Shown here piece after piece: positions 52,753 to 61,043 of a DNA stretch of 64,000 nt. The notes beneath the pieces are model-generated. The model saw only the letters and a list, made by a program, of their open reading frames with translations. It made no database searches and was not told the origin of the DNA. Source of the DNA: Magnetovibrio sp. PR-2 (GTDB lineage: Bacteria > Pseudomonadota > Alphaproteobacteria > Rhodospirillales > Magnetovibrionaceae). How positions within the stretch are numbered: the stretch's first letter is position 1; each line of letters begins with the position of its first letter. The stretch is taken from the NCBI RefSeq assembly GCF_036689815.1, contig NZ_JBAHUR010000014.1, positions 36,539 through 100,538 on the forward strand, read 5' to 3'. The position numbers and the translations under genes are program-made.

Positions 52753-53125
52753 AAAACAGTAAATTTTGTGCCTTAGGAACATGCAAAGCCCATATGTTCT
52801 TCACCCAACCTGTCGAAATTTCCGACTGGTTGAACATGTGCATTTTCAGCACAAGTTGAGTTGCACTTGACGTGAGAATCCAGCGACCAGAGATGGGGGC
52901 AAGTTCAAATGAACGGCAGAACACCTGCAACCGTCTTCGTCGCGGGCCTGCAAGCCAACACCGCAACGCCAAAATCAAAGGAGGAATAATCGAAAAAAGC
53001 CGCGTAAATTATCCGAGCTCCAGAGGCGCGAGGGGCAGGCGATTCTAACCTAAAGCAGCCTTAGCTACATTTCATAGACACCCAAAACGATATTGACTTT
53101 GGGTATCAAACTGGAATGAAATGAC

Positions 53126-53148
53126 TTGAGATTAAGAATGGTTCTCAA
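53126..53148 (+). promoter_or_regulatory. Candidate Fur site upstream of feoA
   Basis: TTGAGA-N11-TCTCAA; the inner 19 bases match the classic Fur consensus at 12 positions. It lies about 120 bp before feoA, where iron control is expected. Confidence 0.4.
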
Positions 53149-53268
53149 AAGTGTCAGGGTCTGATAGTGTAGGCATTTACGGGTAGTGCTTTTGGGCAAT
53201 TGTTTTGATGCATGACCATAGGGCTGTTATCCGAAGGCATCACGATAGAGTAACGAGGGACTGTTTTT

Positions 53269-53514
53269 ATGACAAAGACCACATTGAATTTAGCGGACCT
53301 AAAACCAGGGCAGGAAGGTGTTATTGCCGGCATCAATGGTGATCTCGATTTGAAGCGCCGCTTGTCTTCCATGGGCATTGTCCGTGGTGTGAAGGTTTCT
53401 TTGGGCCAAAAGGCACCACTTGGAGATCCGTGCACATATGAAGTTTTGGACTACATGTTGAGCCTGCGCAAAAGCGAAGCTGAAAAAATTCAGCTTCAAG
53501 ACGCTGACGAATAG
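53269..53514 (+). CDS. feoA: FeoA ferrous iron transport accessory protein
   Basis: An 81-residue SH3-like protein: TLNLADLKPGQEGVIAGING, LKRRLSSMGIVRGVKVSLGQ and APLGDPCTYEVLDYMLSLRK. That is the FeoA pattern, including the RRLxxMGxxxG motif. FeoA binds FeoB in the cytoplasm and supports Fe2+ uptake. It is 66 bp upstream of feoB, and the gene pair lies beside the magnetosome genes, as feoAB1 does in Magnetospirillum islands. High iron supply for magnetite formation is the likely role. Confidence 0.92.
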   Translation: MTKTTLNLADLKPGQEGVIAGINGDLDLKRRLSSMGIVRGVKVSLGQKAPLGDPCTYEVLDYMLSLRKSEAEKIQLQDADE

Positions 53515-53580
53515 GCTTTTGCCTGAACGAACACCTAAACGAACTTGCGCGAAATATAAAACCTAAAGAATAGGTAGGGC

Positions 53581-55710
53581 ATGAGCAACAAAACCATTAC
53601 CGTCGCCTTGGTTGGGAATCCCAACGCAGGCAAGACAACGCTATCGAACGCATTGACAGGGTCCAAAGACAGTGTCGGCAATTATCCGCGTGTGACTGTT
53701 TCCAAACGGGAAAACACCATCGAATACAAGGGTTGGACGATCAACCTGGTGGATTTACCAGGCATTTACTCATTGACCTCCCAGTCCCCCGAAGAACGCA
53801 TTGGACGTGATTTTATTCAAAATGAACGCCCTGACATCGTGCTGAACGTATTGGACGGCGGGACGTTGGACCGCAGCCTGTTTTTGACCACGCAGTTGAT
53901 CGAAATGGGCCGCCCACGGGTTTATGCGTTGAACATGGCCGACGAAATGCTGCAAAAGGGCTATGAAATTAGCACCGATGATCTCAGTTCCATGCTTAAT
54001 GGCGCAGTGGTAAAAACCGTTGCCACAAAAGGTGAAGGCCTGACAGATTTGCTGGACGCCATTGTCGCACGTGCTCAAAGTGGTTTGGAAGACAAGCCCA
54101 TGGGCATTCCATATGACCATCATTTGGAAGAAGCCATTGAACGCGTACAAGGCCTGATTGCGGACCTCCACCCTGGTAAGTTGGAAGCACGACAAAGCCG
54201 CTGGTTAGCGATCAAGCTGCTAGAAGGCGACAATGATATGCTCAAGCGTGAAGATGATCATGAGCAGCTGATCGAAATGGTCCGCCGTGAACGCTTCGAC
54301 TTGGCAAAATCGCACAGTGAAGATGTGGAAACCATGTTTGCCGACAGTCGCTATGGCTTTATCCACGGCCTGATGTCCGAAGCCCGCACACGTACAGTTG
54401 AGCCGGGCAAGCGCATGGCAACCACCAAAATGTTGGATTCAGTGCTGTTGCACCGGACATTGGGGCTGCCGCTGTTTTTGGGGCTGATGTGGTTGATGTT
54501 TGAAACCACGTTTACGGTCGGGGCTTACCCGATGGATTGGATCGATGGGGCCGTTGGCTTCATTTCTGACCTTGTGGCAGGGATACTGCCCGATGGCATG
54601 GTCAAAGACTTGATTGTCGAAGGCATCATTGCCGGTGTTGGTGGGACAATTATTTTCTTGCCCAACATTGTCATCTTGTTCTTCTTTCTGGCCTTTTTCA
54701 GCGAAACGGGATACTTGGCGCGTTCAGCCTTTTTGCTGGATCGCTTCATGCACTCTTTTGGTCTGCATGGCAAAGCGTTCATTCCGCTGGTCATGGGCTT
54801 TGGCTGTAACGTGCCGGCGATTATGGCAACGCGCACCATTGAAAGTGACCGCGCGCGCCTCATCGCCATTTTGATCAATCCGTTTATGGCCTGTACGGCT
54901 CGTTTGCCGGTGTTTATTTTGTTCGCGGGCGCGTTCTTTGCCCAATGGGCCGGGACCATTGTGTTCTTGATGTACATGTTGAGCATTCTGATCGCGTTTG
55001 GTGCAGCCGTGTTCTTGGGCCGCTTTGTGGTTCATGGCGCAAGCGAACCGTTTGTGATGGAATTGCCCCCCTATCGCATGCCGTCCTTGCGTGCGGTGGT
55101 GTACCACATGTGGGAAAAAGCAGCCGACTTCCTGCGCAAGGTTGCAGGCATCATTTTCATCGGCTCCATCGTATTGTGGTTCTTGCAGGCCTTTCCGAAA
55201 GACGTGAATTGGTCCCAAGACTACGAAGGCCAAATTGCCGTGTTGGAAGCTGCACCTGAAAGTGAAGTGCGCGACGCCGCCCTTTCGAAGCTTGAGCTTG
55301 AAATGGGCCGTGAGCACCTGGAAAAAAGCTATCTTGGCCGTGCGGCCTTGACCGTTTCGCCCATATTTGAGCCCTTGGGCTTCAATTGGAAAGATACGGT
55401 CGCCATTTTGACGGGCATCGTTGCGAAGGAAGTCGTGGTGGCCAGTTACGCGGTGATATACTCTCAGGGCGAAGACGCCACCGAAGAAAGTGACAGTCTT
55501 CGCGATGCTCTGTCAGCAACCATGAACCCACTTGTGGCCTTTGCCTTTATGGTTTTTGTGTTGATTTATGTACCGTGCTTAGCGACTATTGCGGTGATCA
55601 AGCGTGAGGCTGGCAGCTGGAAATGGGCTGGGTTCTCAGTCGGGTTTTCGATGTCATTGGCATGGCTTCTGGCGTTTGCCATAGTCTCAATTGGACGGGT
55701 GATTGCGTAA
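53581..55710 (+). CDS. feoB: FeoB ferrous iron transporter
   Basis: A 709-residue protein. The N-terminal G domain shows G1 GNPNAGKTT, the G3 motif VDLPGIYSL and G4 NMAD. About ten membrane segments follow, with the two gate regions (SAFLLDRFMHSFGLHGKAFI, then MGFGCNVPAIMATRT; and CTARLPVFILFAG) and the late GIVAKEVVVASYAVIY. All signature parts are present and the length is normal for the family. It imports Fe2+ across the inner membrane, driven or gated by GTP. The next small gene starts immediately after its stop. Confidence 0.95.
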   Translation: MSNKTITVALVGNPNAGKTTLSNALTGSKDSVGNYPRVTVSKRENTIEYKGWTINLVDLPGIYSLTSQSPEERIGRDFIQNERPDIVLNVLDGGTLDRSLFLTTQLIEMGRPRVYALNMADEMLQKGYEISTDDLSSMLNGAVVKTVATKGEGLTDLLDAIVARAQSGLEDKPMGIPYDHHLEEAIERVQGLIADLHPGKLEARQSRWLAIKLLEGDNDMLKREDDHEQLIEMVRRERFDLAKSHSEDVETMFADSRYGFIHGLMSEARTRTVEPGKRMATTKMLDSVLLHRTLGLPLFLGLMWLMFETTFTVGAYPMDWIDGAVGFISDLVAGILPDGMVKDLIVEGIIAGVGGTIIFLPNIVILFFFLAFFSETGYLARSAFLLDRFMHSFGLHGKAFIPLVMGFGCNVPAIMATRTIESDRARLIAILINPFMACTARLPVFILFAGAFFAQWAGTIVFLMYMLSILIAFGAAVFLGRFVVHGASEPFVMELPPYRMPSLRAVVYHMWEKAADFLRKVAGIIFIGSIVLWFLQAFPKDVNWSQDYEGQIAVLEAAPESEVRDAALSKLELEMGREHLEKSYLGRAALTVSPIFEPLGFNWKDTVAILTGIVAKEVVVASYAVIYSQGEDATEESDSLRDALSATMNPLVAFAFMVFVLIYVPCLATIAVIKREAGSWKWAGFSVGFSMSLAWLLAFAIVSIGRVIA

Positions 55711-55908
55711 ATGGATAGCATGATGGAAGGCATTATTTTGACGGCCGTGTTTGGCGCTTGTGTCGTATACATTACGCGCAAAGGCATTACGCGGTTTTCG
55801 GGAAATGGTGGATGTTCAAGCAGTTGCAGCGGCTGTAGCTCTGACAAGGATACATCCTCTTGCAGTACTGACCCTGTACAGATCGAAGAGCCGCCACGTT
55901 CTTCCTAA
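55711..55908 (+). CDS. FeoB-associated cysteine-rich membrane protein
   Basis: A 65-residue protein starting directly after the feoB stop. One membrane helix (MMEGIILTAVFGACVVYITR) is followed by a Cys/Ser-rich tail (GGCSSSCSGCSSDKDTSSCS). This matches the small Cys-rich proteins often encoded after feoB, proposed to bind iron or to be redox sensors. Translational coupling to feoB is probable. Confidence 0.8.
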   Translation: MDSMMEGIILTAVFGACVVYITRKGITRFSGNGGCSSSCSGCSSDKDTSSCSTDPVQIEEPPRSS

Positions 55909-55928
55909 GGCCTTCTGCCCCATATAAC

Positions 55929-55960
55929 AAAGGCCCGAAACCTTGCGGTTTCGGGCCTTT
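55929..55960. terminator. Bidirectional terminator between feo operon and dmeF
   Basis: AAAGGCCCGAAACC and its exact complement flank a TTGC loop. A-rich sequence precedes it and T-rich sequence follows, so it can stop both converging transcripts. Confidence 0.9.
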
Positions 55961-55992
55961 TGTGTGCGTGTGTATGCGTTCTTAAGGGTGCT

Positions 55993-56997
55993 TTATAGGC
56001 AGCTTTCGCCCTGACAGTGATGGACCTCAATATTCACATGGCTTAGCTGTGTATGGTGCGCCAGCAACGCTTTGTAGTGTGCTGGGTCTTGGGGGAAGTG
56101 AGTGACCACTGCGACCACACCAGCCCATTTCCCCGGTGCCAATTGCCAGATGTGCAGGTCACAAACACGGTTGTCGGCATCGGCTTCGATGTCCGTCTGT
56201 ATGGCACTGGCTAAGCTGTCATCCGTGTTGCCATCCAGCAAGACACTGCTGGTGTCACGAAGTAAGCCATATGCCCATTTTGTGATGACCAAGGCCCCGA
56301 CGATGCCCATGATGGGGTCCATCCAGGTCCAGCCCATCATTTTACCACACACCAGCGCGACAATGGCCAACACCGACGTTAAAACATCGGCCATGACGTG
56401 CAAGTAGGCCGCCCGCAAGTTGTGGTCTTGTGCGTGGTTGTGATGGTCGTGATGGTCGTGAACGTGGTCATGGCTGTGCGAATGGGCTTGGTGGTGGTCG
56501 TGAGCATGGTCATGGCCATGATCATGGCCATGATGTCCGTCGCCATGCAACAACCACACACTTGCCAAATTCACGACCAAACCAATGCCCGCCACCACAA
56601 TGGCTTGGTCAAAGGAAATCGGTAGCGGGGTGATGATGCGATGAACCGATTCCCAAATCATCATCAACGCGACCACGCCCAACAAAAGTGCACTGGAATA
56701 CCCCCCCAATACAGTGACCTTACCCGTGCCGAACGAAAAGCGTTTTTCGGCGGCATTTTTTTTGGCATACCAATAGGCAAACAGCGTAATGGCAAGCGCA
56801 GCACTATGACTGGCCATATGCCAGCCATCGGCCACCAATGCCATAGAATTGAAAAGTGTTCCGGCAACGATTTCTACCACCATGGTCACGGTGGTCAGCG
56901 CCAAAACGTAAAAAACGCGTCGCTGTCCAGTTTCAATTTGTTGATTGTCTAGGTAGTCGTGGCTGTGTTGCCACTGGTGCATGTTATCGACGTGCAT
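55993..56997 (-). CDS. Cation diffusion facilitator, DmeF-type metal exporter
   Basis: About 334 residues from ATG 56997 with GGGGA upstream; the frame extends 20 codons further. Six membrane segments are present, with VADGWHMASHSAALAITLFA in helix 2 and LHVMADVLTSVLAIVALV in helix 5 carrying the metal-site residues. The cytosolic loop is an extreme His repeat (HGDGHHGHDHGHDHAHDHHQ and on). DmeF-type transporters export Co2+/Ni2+ (and Zn2+). The magnetosome CDF proteins MamB and MamM lack such a loop, so this is not one of them. It may protect against metals entering through Feo; this is inference. Confidence 0.88.
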   Translation of the reverse strand: MHVDNMHQWQHSHDYLDNQQIETGQRRVFYVLALTTVTMVVEIVAGTLFNSMALVADGWHMASHSAALAITLFAYWYAKKNAAEKRFSFGTGKVTVLGGYSSALLLGVVALMMIWESVHRIITPLPISFDQAIVVAGIGLVVNLASVWLLHGDGHHGHDHGHDHAHDHHQAHSHSHDHVHDHHDHHNHAQDHNLRAAYLHVMADVLTSVLAIVALVCGKMMGWTWMDPIMGIVGALVITKWAYGLLRDTSSVLLDGNTDDSLASAIQTDIEADADNRVCDLHIWQLAPGKWAGVVAVVTHFPQDPAHYKALLAHHTQLSHVNIEVHHCQGESCL

Positions 56998-57092
56998 GAA
57001 TGTATCCCCGGTTAGAAATTCCGGGGCGAACATACCGCAAATGCGAATTAGTTGCAATGTTCGGCACTGGGGAAACCTGAGGTGAATACAGG

Positions 57093-58448
57093 TTATTGTG
57101 TGGTTGAGTCTGGGTTTGTGGGGGGGTCTGCCTTAAGAGCTAAGTCCTCATTCATGACCTTGGAATGTTTCAACACAATGTAGCTCAGCGGCAACAGGTG
57201 CAAGATCAGTGCGCTGCCAACCAACACATCGCCAAAATGCCACAAGGGGCCAAGGGGCAGGAAGGGCCCCACCAATGTTAATGCGACAAAAAACAGACGA
57301 AAGCGTTTGGTGTTGGTGCCACCCAAAAATTCAAAACAGCGTTCTGAAAAATGCGCCCAGTTAACGATGGTGGTAAAGGCAAACACGATCAAGCATGTCG
57401 TCACCAAAATTCGGCCTGTGTCGCCTAAGAAATGTGTGAACGAAGACACCGTCAAGAATGCCCCGGTGGTGTCAAGCCATTGGTCTGCGGTCAAAATCAC
57501 CAATGCGGTGGTGGTGCACACGATCAAGGTATCGGCAACGGGGACGGCAGCCGCCATATAGGCGCTCCGGGCGGGGTGGTCTTGGTTTGCACCTTGCCAA
57601 AACGGTGTGATGCCAATGCCGGACCCATGCGAAAATACCCCGCGCGAAACCCCATATTGCAAGGTTTCTAAAACGGCATAGCCTGCCACGCCACCCGCAA
57701 CGGAATAAGGGTTAAAGGCATAATAAAAAACGGAGCCCAGGGCGTTTAAGGTTTGGGCTTCACTAAACAATAAAATGGACCACCCGCCCAGCAGGTAGCC
57801 TAAAATCATCCACGGTGCGATGGTGAACGACAGTTTTAAAATGCTTTTGTAGCCACCGATGACGACCAAGGCCACGGCCGTTGCCAGCAAGACGGCAACG
57901 GTCATGTTTGACAGGCCGATTTCACCGGAAATGGCATGCGCGACGGAGTTCGCCTGGATTAAGTTGGCCGTAACCATGCCTTTGATCATCAAGACTCCGG
58001 CGAGACCGGTTGCCAGCCATTTCCAGCGCTCTTTGACCAAGCTCACCACATACAACATTGGCGTTGCAAACAGTTCCGGGTTTTCACCTTTGCGGGCTAA
58101 CTTGACCGCCCAATACGCCGAGGTCATGCGAAATGACATTCCAGCCAAGGCCGATACCCACATCCAAAACAACGCCCCCGGGCCACCAAGGTGTATGGCT
58201 GTGCCGACGCCTGCTAAGTTGCCGACACCGACCGTCGCGGCCAGGGCCGCGAAAAAAGCGTGATGGTGGGCGACGGTGCGTTCATCCGCATGGGGGGCAT
58301 CAGGGCGAAATCGGCTGAAAACGGACCGAACCTCAGCCCACATGCCTTTGAAGGCGGCACCACGCGTTGCAATGAAAAACAGGATTCCCAGCTCGATGTA
58401 AATGAACGCTAAAAAAGGGTTCCACAGCCAAGACGATAGCGCTTCCAT
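57093..58448 (-). CDS. Alanine/glycine:cation symporter (AGCS family)
   Basis: About 451 residues from ATG 58448 (TTG 58466 is an alternative). Ten or more hydrophobic segments. The AGCS signature appears as ATVGVGNLAGVGTAIHLGGP then GALFWMW, with later SRGVFSHGSGIGITPFWQGA and NWAHFSERCFEFLGGTNTKR. These carriers import alanine or glycine with Na+. It is leftward and divergent from the transporter-MamI fusion gene. No link to magnetosomes is known; it may be a flank of the cluster. Confidence 0.9.
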   Translation of the reverse strand: MEALSSWLWNPFLAFIYIELGILFFIATRGAAFKGMWAEVRSVFSRFRPDAPHADERTVAHHHAFFAALAATVGVGNLAGVGTAIHLGGPGALFWMWVSALAGMSFRMTSAYWAVKLARKGENPELFATPMLYVVSLVKERWKWLATGLAGVLMIKGMVTANLIQANSVAHAISGEIGLSNMTVAVLLATAVALVVIGGYKSILKLSFTIAPWMILGYLLGGWSILLFSEAQTLNALGSVFYYAFNPYSVAGGVAGYAVLETLQYGVSRGVFSHGSGIGITPFWQGANQDHPARSAYMAAAVPVADTLIVCTTTALVILTADQWLDTTGAFLTVSSFTHFLGDTGRILVTTCLIVFAFTTIVNWAHFSERCFEFLGGTNTKRFRLFFVALTLVGPFLPLGPLWHFGDVLVGSALILHLLPLSYIVLKHSKVMNEDLALKADPPTNPDSTTQ

Positions 58449-58714
58449 GGGGGTGACATCCTGCAAACAGCAAAAAACAATCTATAGTAAGGCGTCCCTG
58501 ATCGGGCAACTCTCTGGCCAAAGACATTGAAGAGACATAGCACGGTCATTGGGAAATGTGATTAATTATTTTGGCTGGCGGGTCGGAGCTGAGCAAATCT
58601 TCTTGTTTTTGAGTATCCGCAAGTTATGCTGAGCCCTCATCCTACTGTTAATATTGATCTTCAAGCATTATGTCCTCAGCGTTAAAGTCTGCGTGAAGAG
58701 TTTGTGAATAGCTT

Positions 58715-60295
58715 ATGAAGTTAATTGTTATCTCTCTAATAATCCTTGCTTTGGGGCTGTCAGGGTTGGCGGCATGGTGGTGGTCCGTCGCGGAGCTCAT
58801 GCGTGGCTTTGCCCCCTTGGCTATGTTGGCGATTGGCGCCATTAGCGTTGTTGCGGGCATTCAAAAGCTTCCGGCTGTGACCGTTGCGGGTGGCGCGCAA
58901 GACAGTGGTTCTGGCGATGCGCTTGCTTCAAACCAAAAGGCTATTGGATCTTTCTTTTTAAAAGAAGACTGGTGGGCCGTGTGGCTGGGTTTGACATTTA
59001 CAGTGTTTGCCCTGGCAACCTTCGCCACCAGCACGGATGTTTTGCAAGCTTTGGCCGTGCATCCCGGTAGCCTGAAATGGCAATCGTTGCCTGAACTTTT
59101 TGCCCATTTTGGTGAACACGTTCACTTATATGCCATACAATTTTGTGTGTGGGCCTTTTTCTTGGGCGTTGCCTGCCGGGTTATGGGGATCGAGTTTTGG
59201 ACCTTTGTCAGGGGCTTTGGCGTTTTGTACGGGCTGTCCATTGCGGTATTTTCTGTTAGTGGTTGGCATGGTGCGGCGCAATTCAACCTTGAACCACCAT
59301 TGGTGGCTTTGGTCGTTGGACTGGTCTTGGCCAACACGGTGCGCATCCCCCCCTGGGTAAGCGCTGCGCTGCGGGTTGAGTTTTTTGTCAAGTTGGGCAT
59401 TGTTTTTTTAGGGGCAACGTTCCCGATCACATTGGTGCTAACGGCAGGACCCGTTGCCATTGGCCAAGCCACGGTGATTTCGTTGATCGGGTGTTTAACC
59501 ATTTATTTCACGGCGACGCGTTGGTTCGGCCTGGATAGGCGCTTGGCGGCTGTGATCAGCGTTGGTGGCTCGGTTTGTGGGGTCAGTGCGTCCATGGCGA
59601 TTGCGGCGGCTGTTGGGGCGACCAAAGACCATATCTATGCGTCTGTGACGTTGGTGGTCGGTTGGGCGCTGGTGATGATTTTATTTTTGCCGTTTGTGTC
59701 GCAGGCTTTGGGGCTGCATCCCGGTGTTGCCGGGGCCTGGATTGGGACATCCGAATTTGCCGATGCGGCTGGTTTTGCTGCGGCTGCTTCTTATGGAAAA
59801 ATGGCTGGAAACGAAGAAGCTGCCTTAAAATCCTTTACGCTGATGAAAGTGATTGGGCGAGATCTCTGGATTGGCATCTGGGCCATGGTATGGGCCTTGG
59901 TTGCAACGACGGTTTGGGACCGTGAAAGCAAAGAAGGCGAAGCCCAAAAACATGGGGCAAGCAAAGTTGACCCTGGTGAAATCTGGCGTCGGTTCCCTAA
60001 ATTTGTGATCGGCTTTTTTGCGGCGTCCATCATCGTAACGCTGGCGACCAGCGGTTACAGCGAACAAGAGATTGTGAAAACCGTCAAACCGGCTTTGCTG
60101 GACCCCATCAATGCCATGCGCAGTTGGGCCTTTATCTTTTGCTTTTTGGCCATTGGTATGACCACGCGGTTTCGTGACTTGCATGCCGTCAATTGGCCGA
60201 CGTTCAGTGCCTTTTCCATTGGCGTGGCGGTGAACGTTGTGGCGGGCTTTATCTTGTCTGTTTACATCTTTGGTGAATATTGGGCGCGAATGTGA
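58715..60295 (+). CDS. YeiH/UPF0324-type transporter fused to an N-terminal MamI-like module
   Basis: A 526-residue membrane protein. Residues 1-53 (ALGLSGLAAWWWSVAELMRG, APLAMLAIGAISVVAGIQKL) closely match the MamI protein encoded at 60832 (WWWSVAELLRG). After a Gly/Ser linker, residues about 85-526 form an 11-helix transporter of the YeiH/UPF0324 (putative sulfate exporter) family: LEPPLVALVVGLVLANTVRI, GIVFLGATFPITLVL-type helices, VISVGGSVCGVSASMAIAAA and GTSEFADAAGFAAAASYGK. MamI is needed for magnetosome membrane formation in Magnetospirillum. The fusion should place this transporter in the magnetosome membrane; this is inference. Confidence 0.85.
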   Translation: MKLIVISLIILALGLSGLAAWWWSVAELMRGFAPLAMLAIGAISVVAGIQKLPAVTVAGGAQDSGSGDALASNQKAIGSFFLKEDWWAVWLGLTFTVFALATFATSTDVLQALAVHPGSLKWQSLPELFAHFGEHVHLYAIQFCVWAFFLGVACRVMGIEFWTFVRGFGVLYGLSIAVFSVSGWHGAAQFNLEPPLVALVVGLVLANTVRIPPWVSAALRVEFFVKLGIVFLGATFPITLVLTAGPVAIGQATVISLIGCLTIYFTATRWFGLDRRLAAVISVGGSVCGVSASMAIAAAVGATKDHIYASVTLVVGWALVMILFLPFVSQALGLHPGVAGAWIGTSEFADAAGFAAAASYGKMAGNEEAALKSFTLMKVIGRDLWIGIWAMVWALVATTVWDRESKEGEAQKHGASKVDPGEIWRRFPKFVIGFFAASIIVTLATSGYSEQEIVKTVKPALLDPINAMRSWAFIFCFLAIGMTTRFRDLHAVNWPTFSAFSIGVAVNVVAGFILSVYIFGEYWARM

Positions 60296-60495
60296 GCGAT
60301 TGTGCCGCCGCCCCGGCCTGCATGACGTGTCAAAGCTTCGTCGATGATGCTGAGGCTTTGGAGCGCGAAATTGCGGGGGTGAATATCCTCTCGTCTGCCT
60401 ATGGCTCGGTGCGTGCTGATACAGGCTGGTGTCGCCGCTGGGATCGTTTTTGTGTTTCCGCATCTGTGTGTGATGAGTATCAGAGCCGCAATTGA
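60292..60495 (+). CDS. Small cysteine-rich protein
   Basis: About 67 residues from GTG 60292, overlapping the transporter stop (GTGA). The Cys pattern is C-x5-C-x2-C near the start (SDCAAAPACMTCQSFVDD), with three more Cys in WCRRWDRFCVSASVCDEY. It could bind zinc or an iron-sulfur cluster. I do not know a named family. Coupling to the transporter-MamI fusion suggests a joint role. Confidence 0.65.
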   Translation: MSDCAAAPACMTCQSFVDDAEALEREIAGVNILSSAYGSVRADTGWCRRWDRFCVSASVCDEYQSRN

Positions 60496-60522
60496 GCCAA
60501 GCCCCCCTATGTCATCGGGCAT

Positions 60523-60541
60523 AGCAATGAAAATCATTATC
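60523..60541. promoter_or_regulatory. Near-consensus Fur box upstream of mamI
   Basis: AGCAATGAAAATCATTATC matches the 19-bp Fur consensus at 15 positions, including an unbroken AATCATTATC right half. It lies in the 336-bp gap between the Cys-rich gene and mamI, 290 bp upstream of the mamI start. Confidence 0.6.
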
Positions 60542-60831
60542 AATTACATAGGCTTGTGCATTTTTTTATTTATTAATTAACTCGCGTTTTGTGCCGTTTC
60601 GTCGTAATAATATCACTCCCTGTTTTGGGTGAGTGTTGTCGTCGAACATTGTGCATTGCGAAATATTCGCTAAGTGATGTAGTTTAGGTGCGCTCACTGG
60701 CAAAATAGGTGAGCTTTTGCCTGTGTGTGGTGATGTATTGTGTTATATCGAATGAGATATAATAGCTTGGTTGCTGAGAGCGAATGTACCTTAGGGATTG
60801 AGGTCTCTGTGTTTTTTAGAGGGTTGGATTT

Positions 60832-61038
60832 ATGAACGTAGTCATCTTTGGCTTGCTGGCTGTCTCTTTGGGTTTGTGGGGCATGTCTGTTTGGTGGTGG
60901 TCTGTTGCGGAACTTTTGCGCGGCCTGATCCCGATTGTTTTGGTGTTTGTAGGCGTTGTTTCTCTTGCGGCTGGTGTTTCAAACATTCGCAAAGAAAAAG
61001 AAGCCGATGATGAAGATCTCATTGAGGGCGAAAGCTGA
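60832..61038 (+). CDS. mamI: MamI magnetosome membrane protein
   Basis: A 68-residue protein with two membrane helices joined by a short turn: VIFGLLAVSLGLWGMSVWWW then AELLRGLIPIVLVFVGVVSL. A charged tail follows (KEKEADDEDLIEGES). Size, helix layout and the WWWSVAELLRG turn fit MamI, which is needed to form the magnetosome membrane in Magnetospirillum magneticum. It is followed 5 bp later by mamE, as in known mamAB operons. mamH, the usual preceding gene, is not seen. A near-consensus Fur box lies upstream. Confidence 0.9.
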   Translation: MNVVIFGLLAVSLGLWGMSVWWWSVAELLRGLIPIVLVFVGVVSLAAGVSNIRKEKEADDEDLIEGES

Positions 61039-61043
61039 TCCAG

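Noticed and set aside
54724..55317. Minus-strand open frame inside feoB
   Set aside because: Shadow of the feoB membrane region; no independent signals.
55993..56997. MamB or MamM, the magnetosome CDF proteins
   Set aside because: The long His-rich loop and DGWHMASH motif fit DmeF-type exporters, and the gene is oriented against the mam operon.
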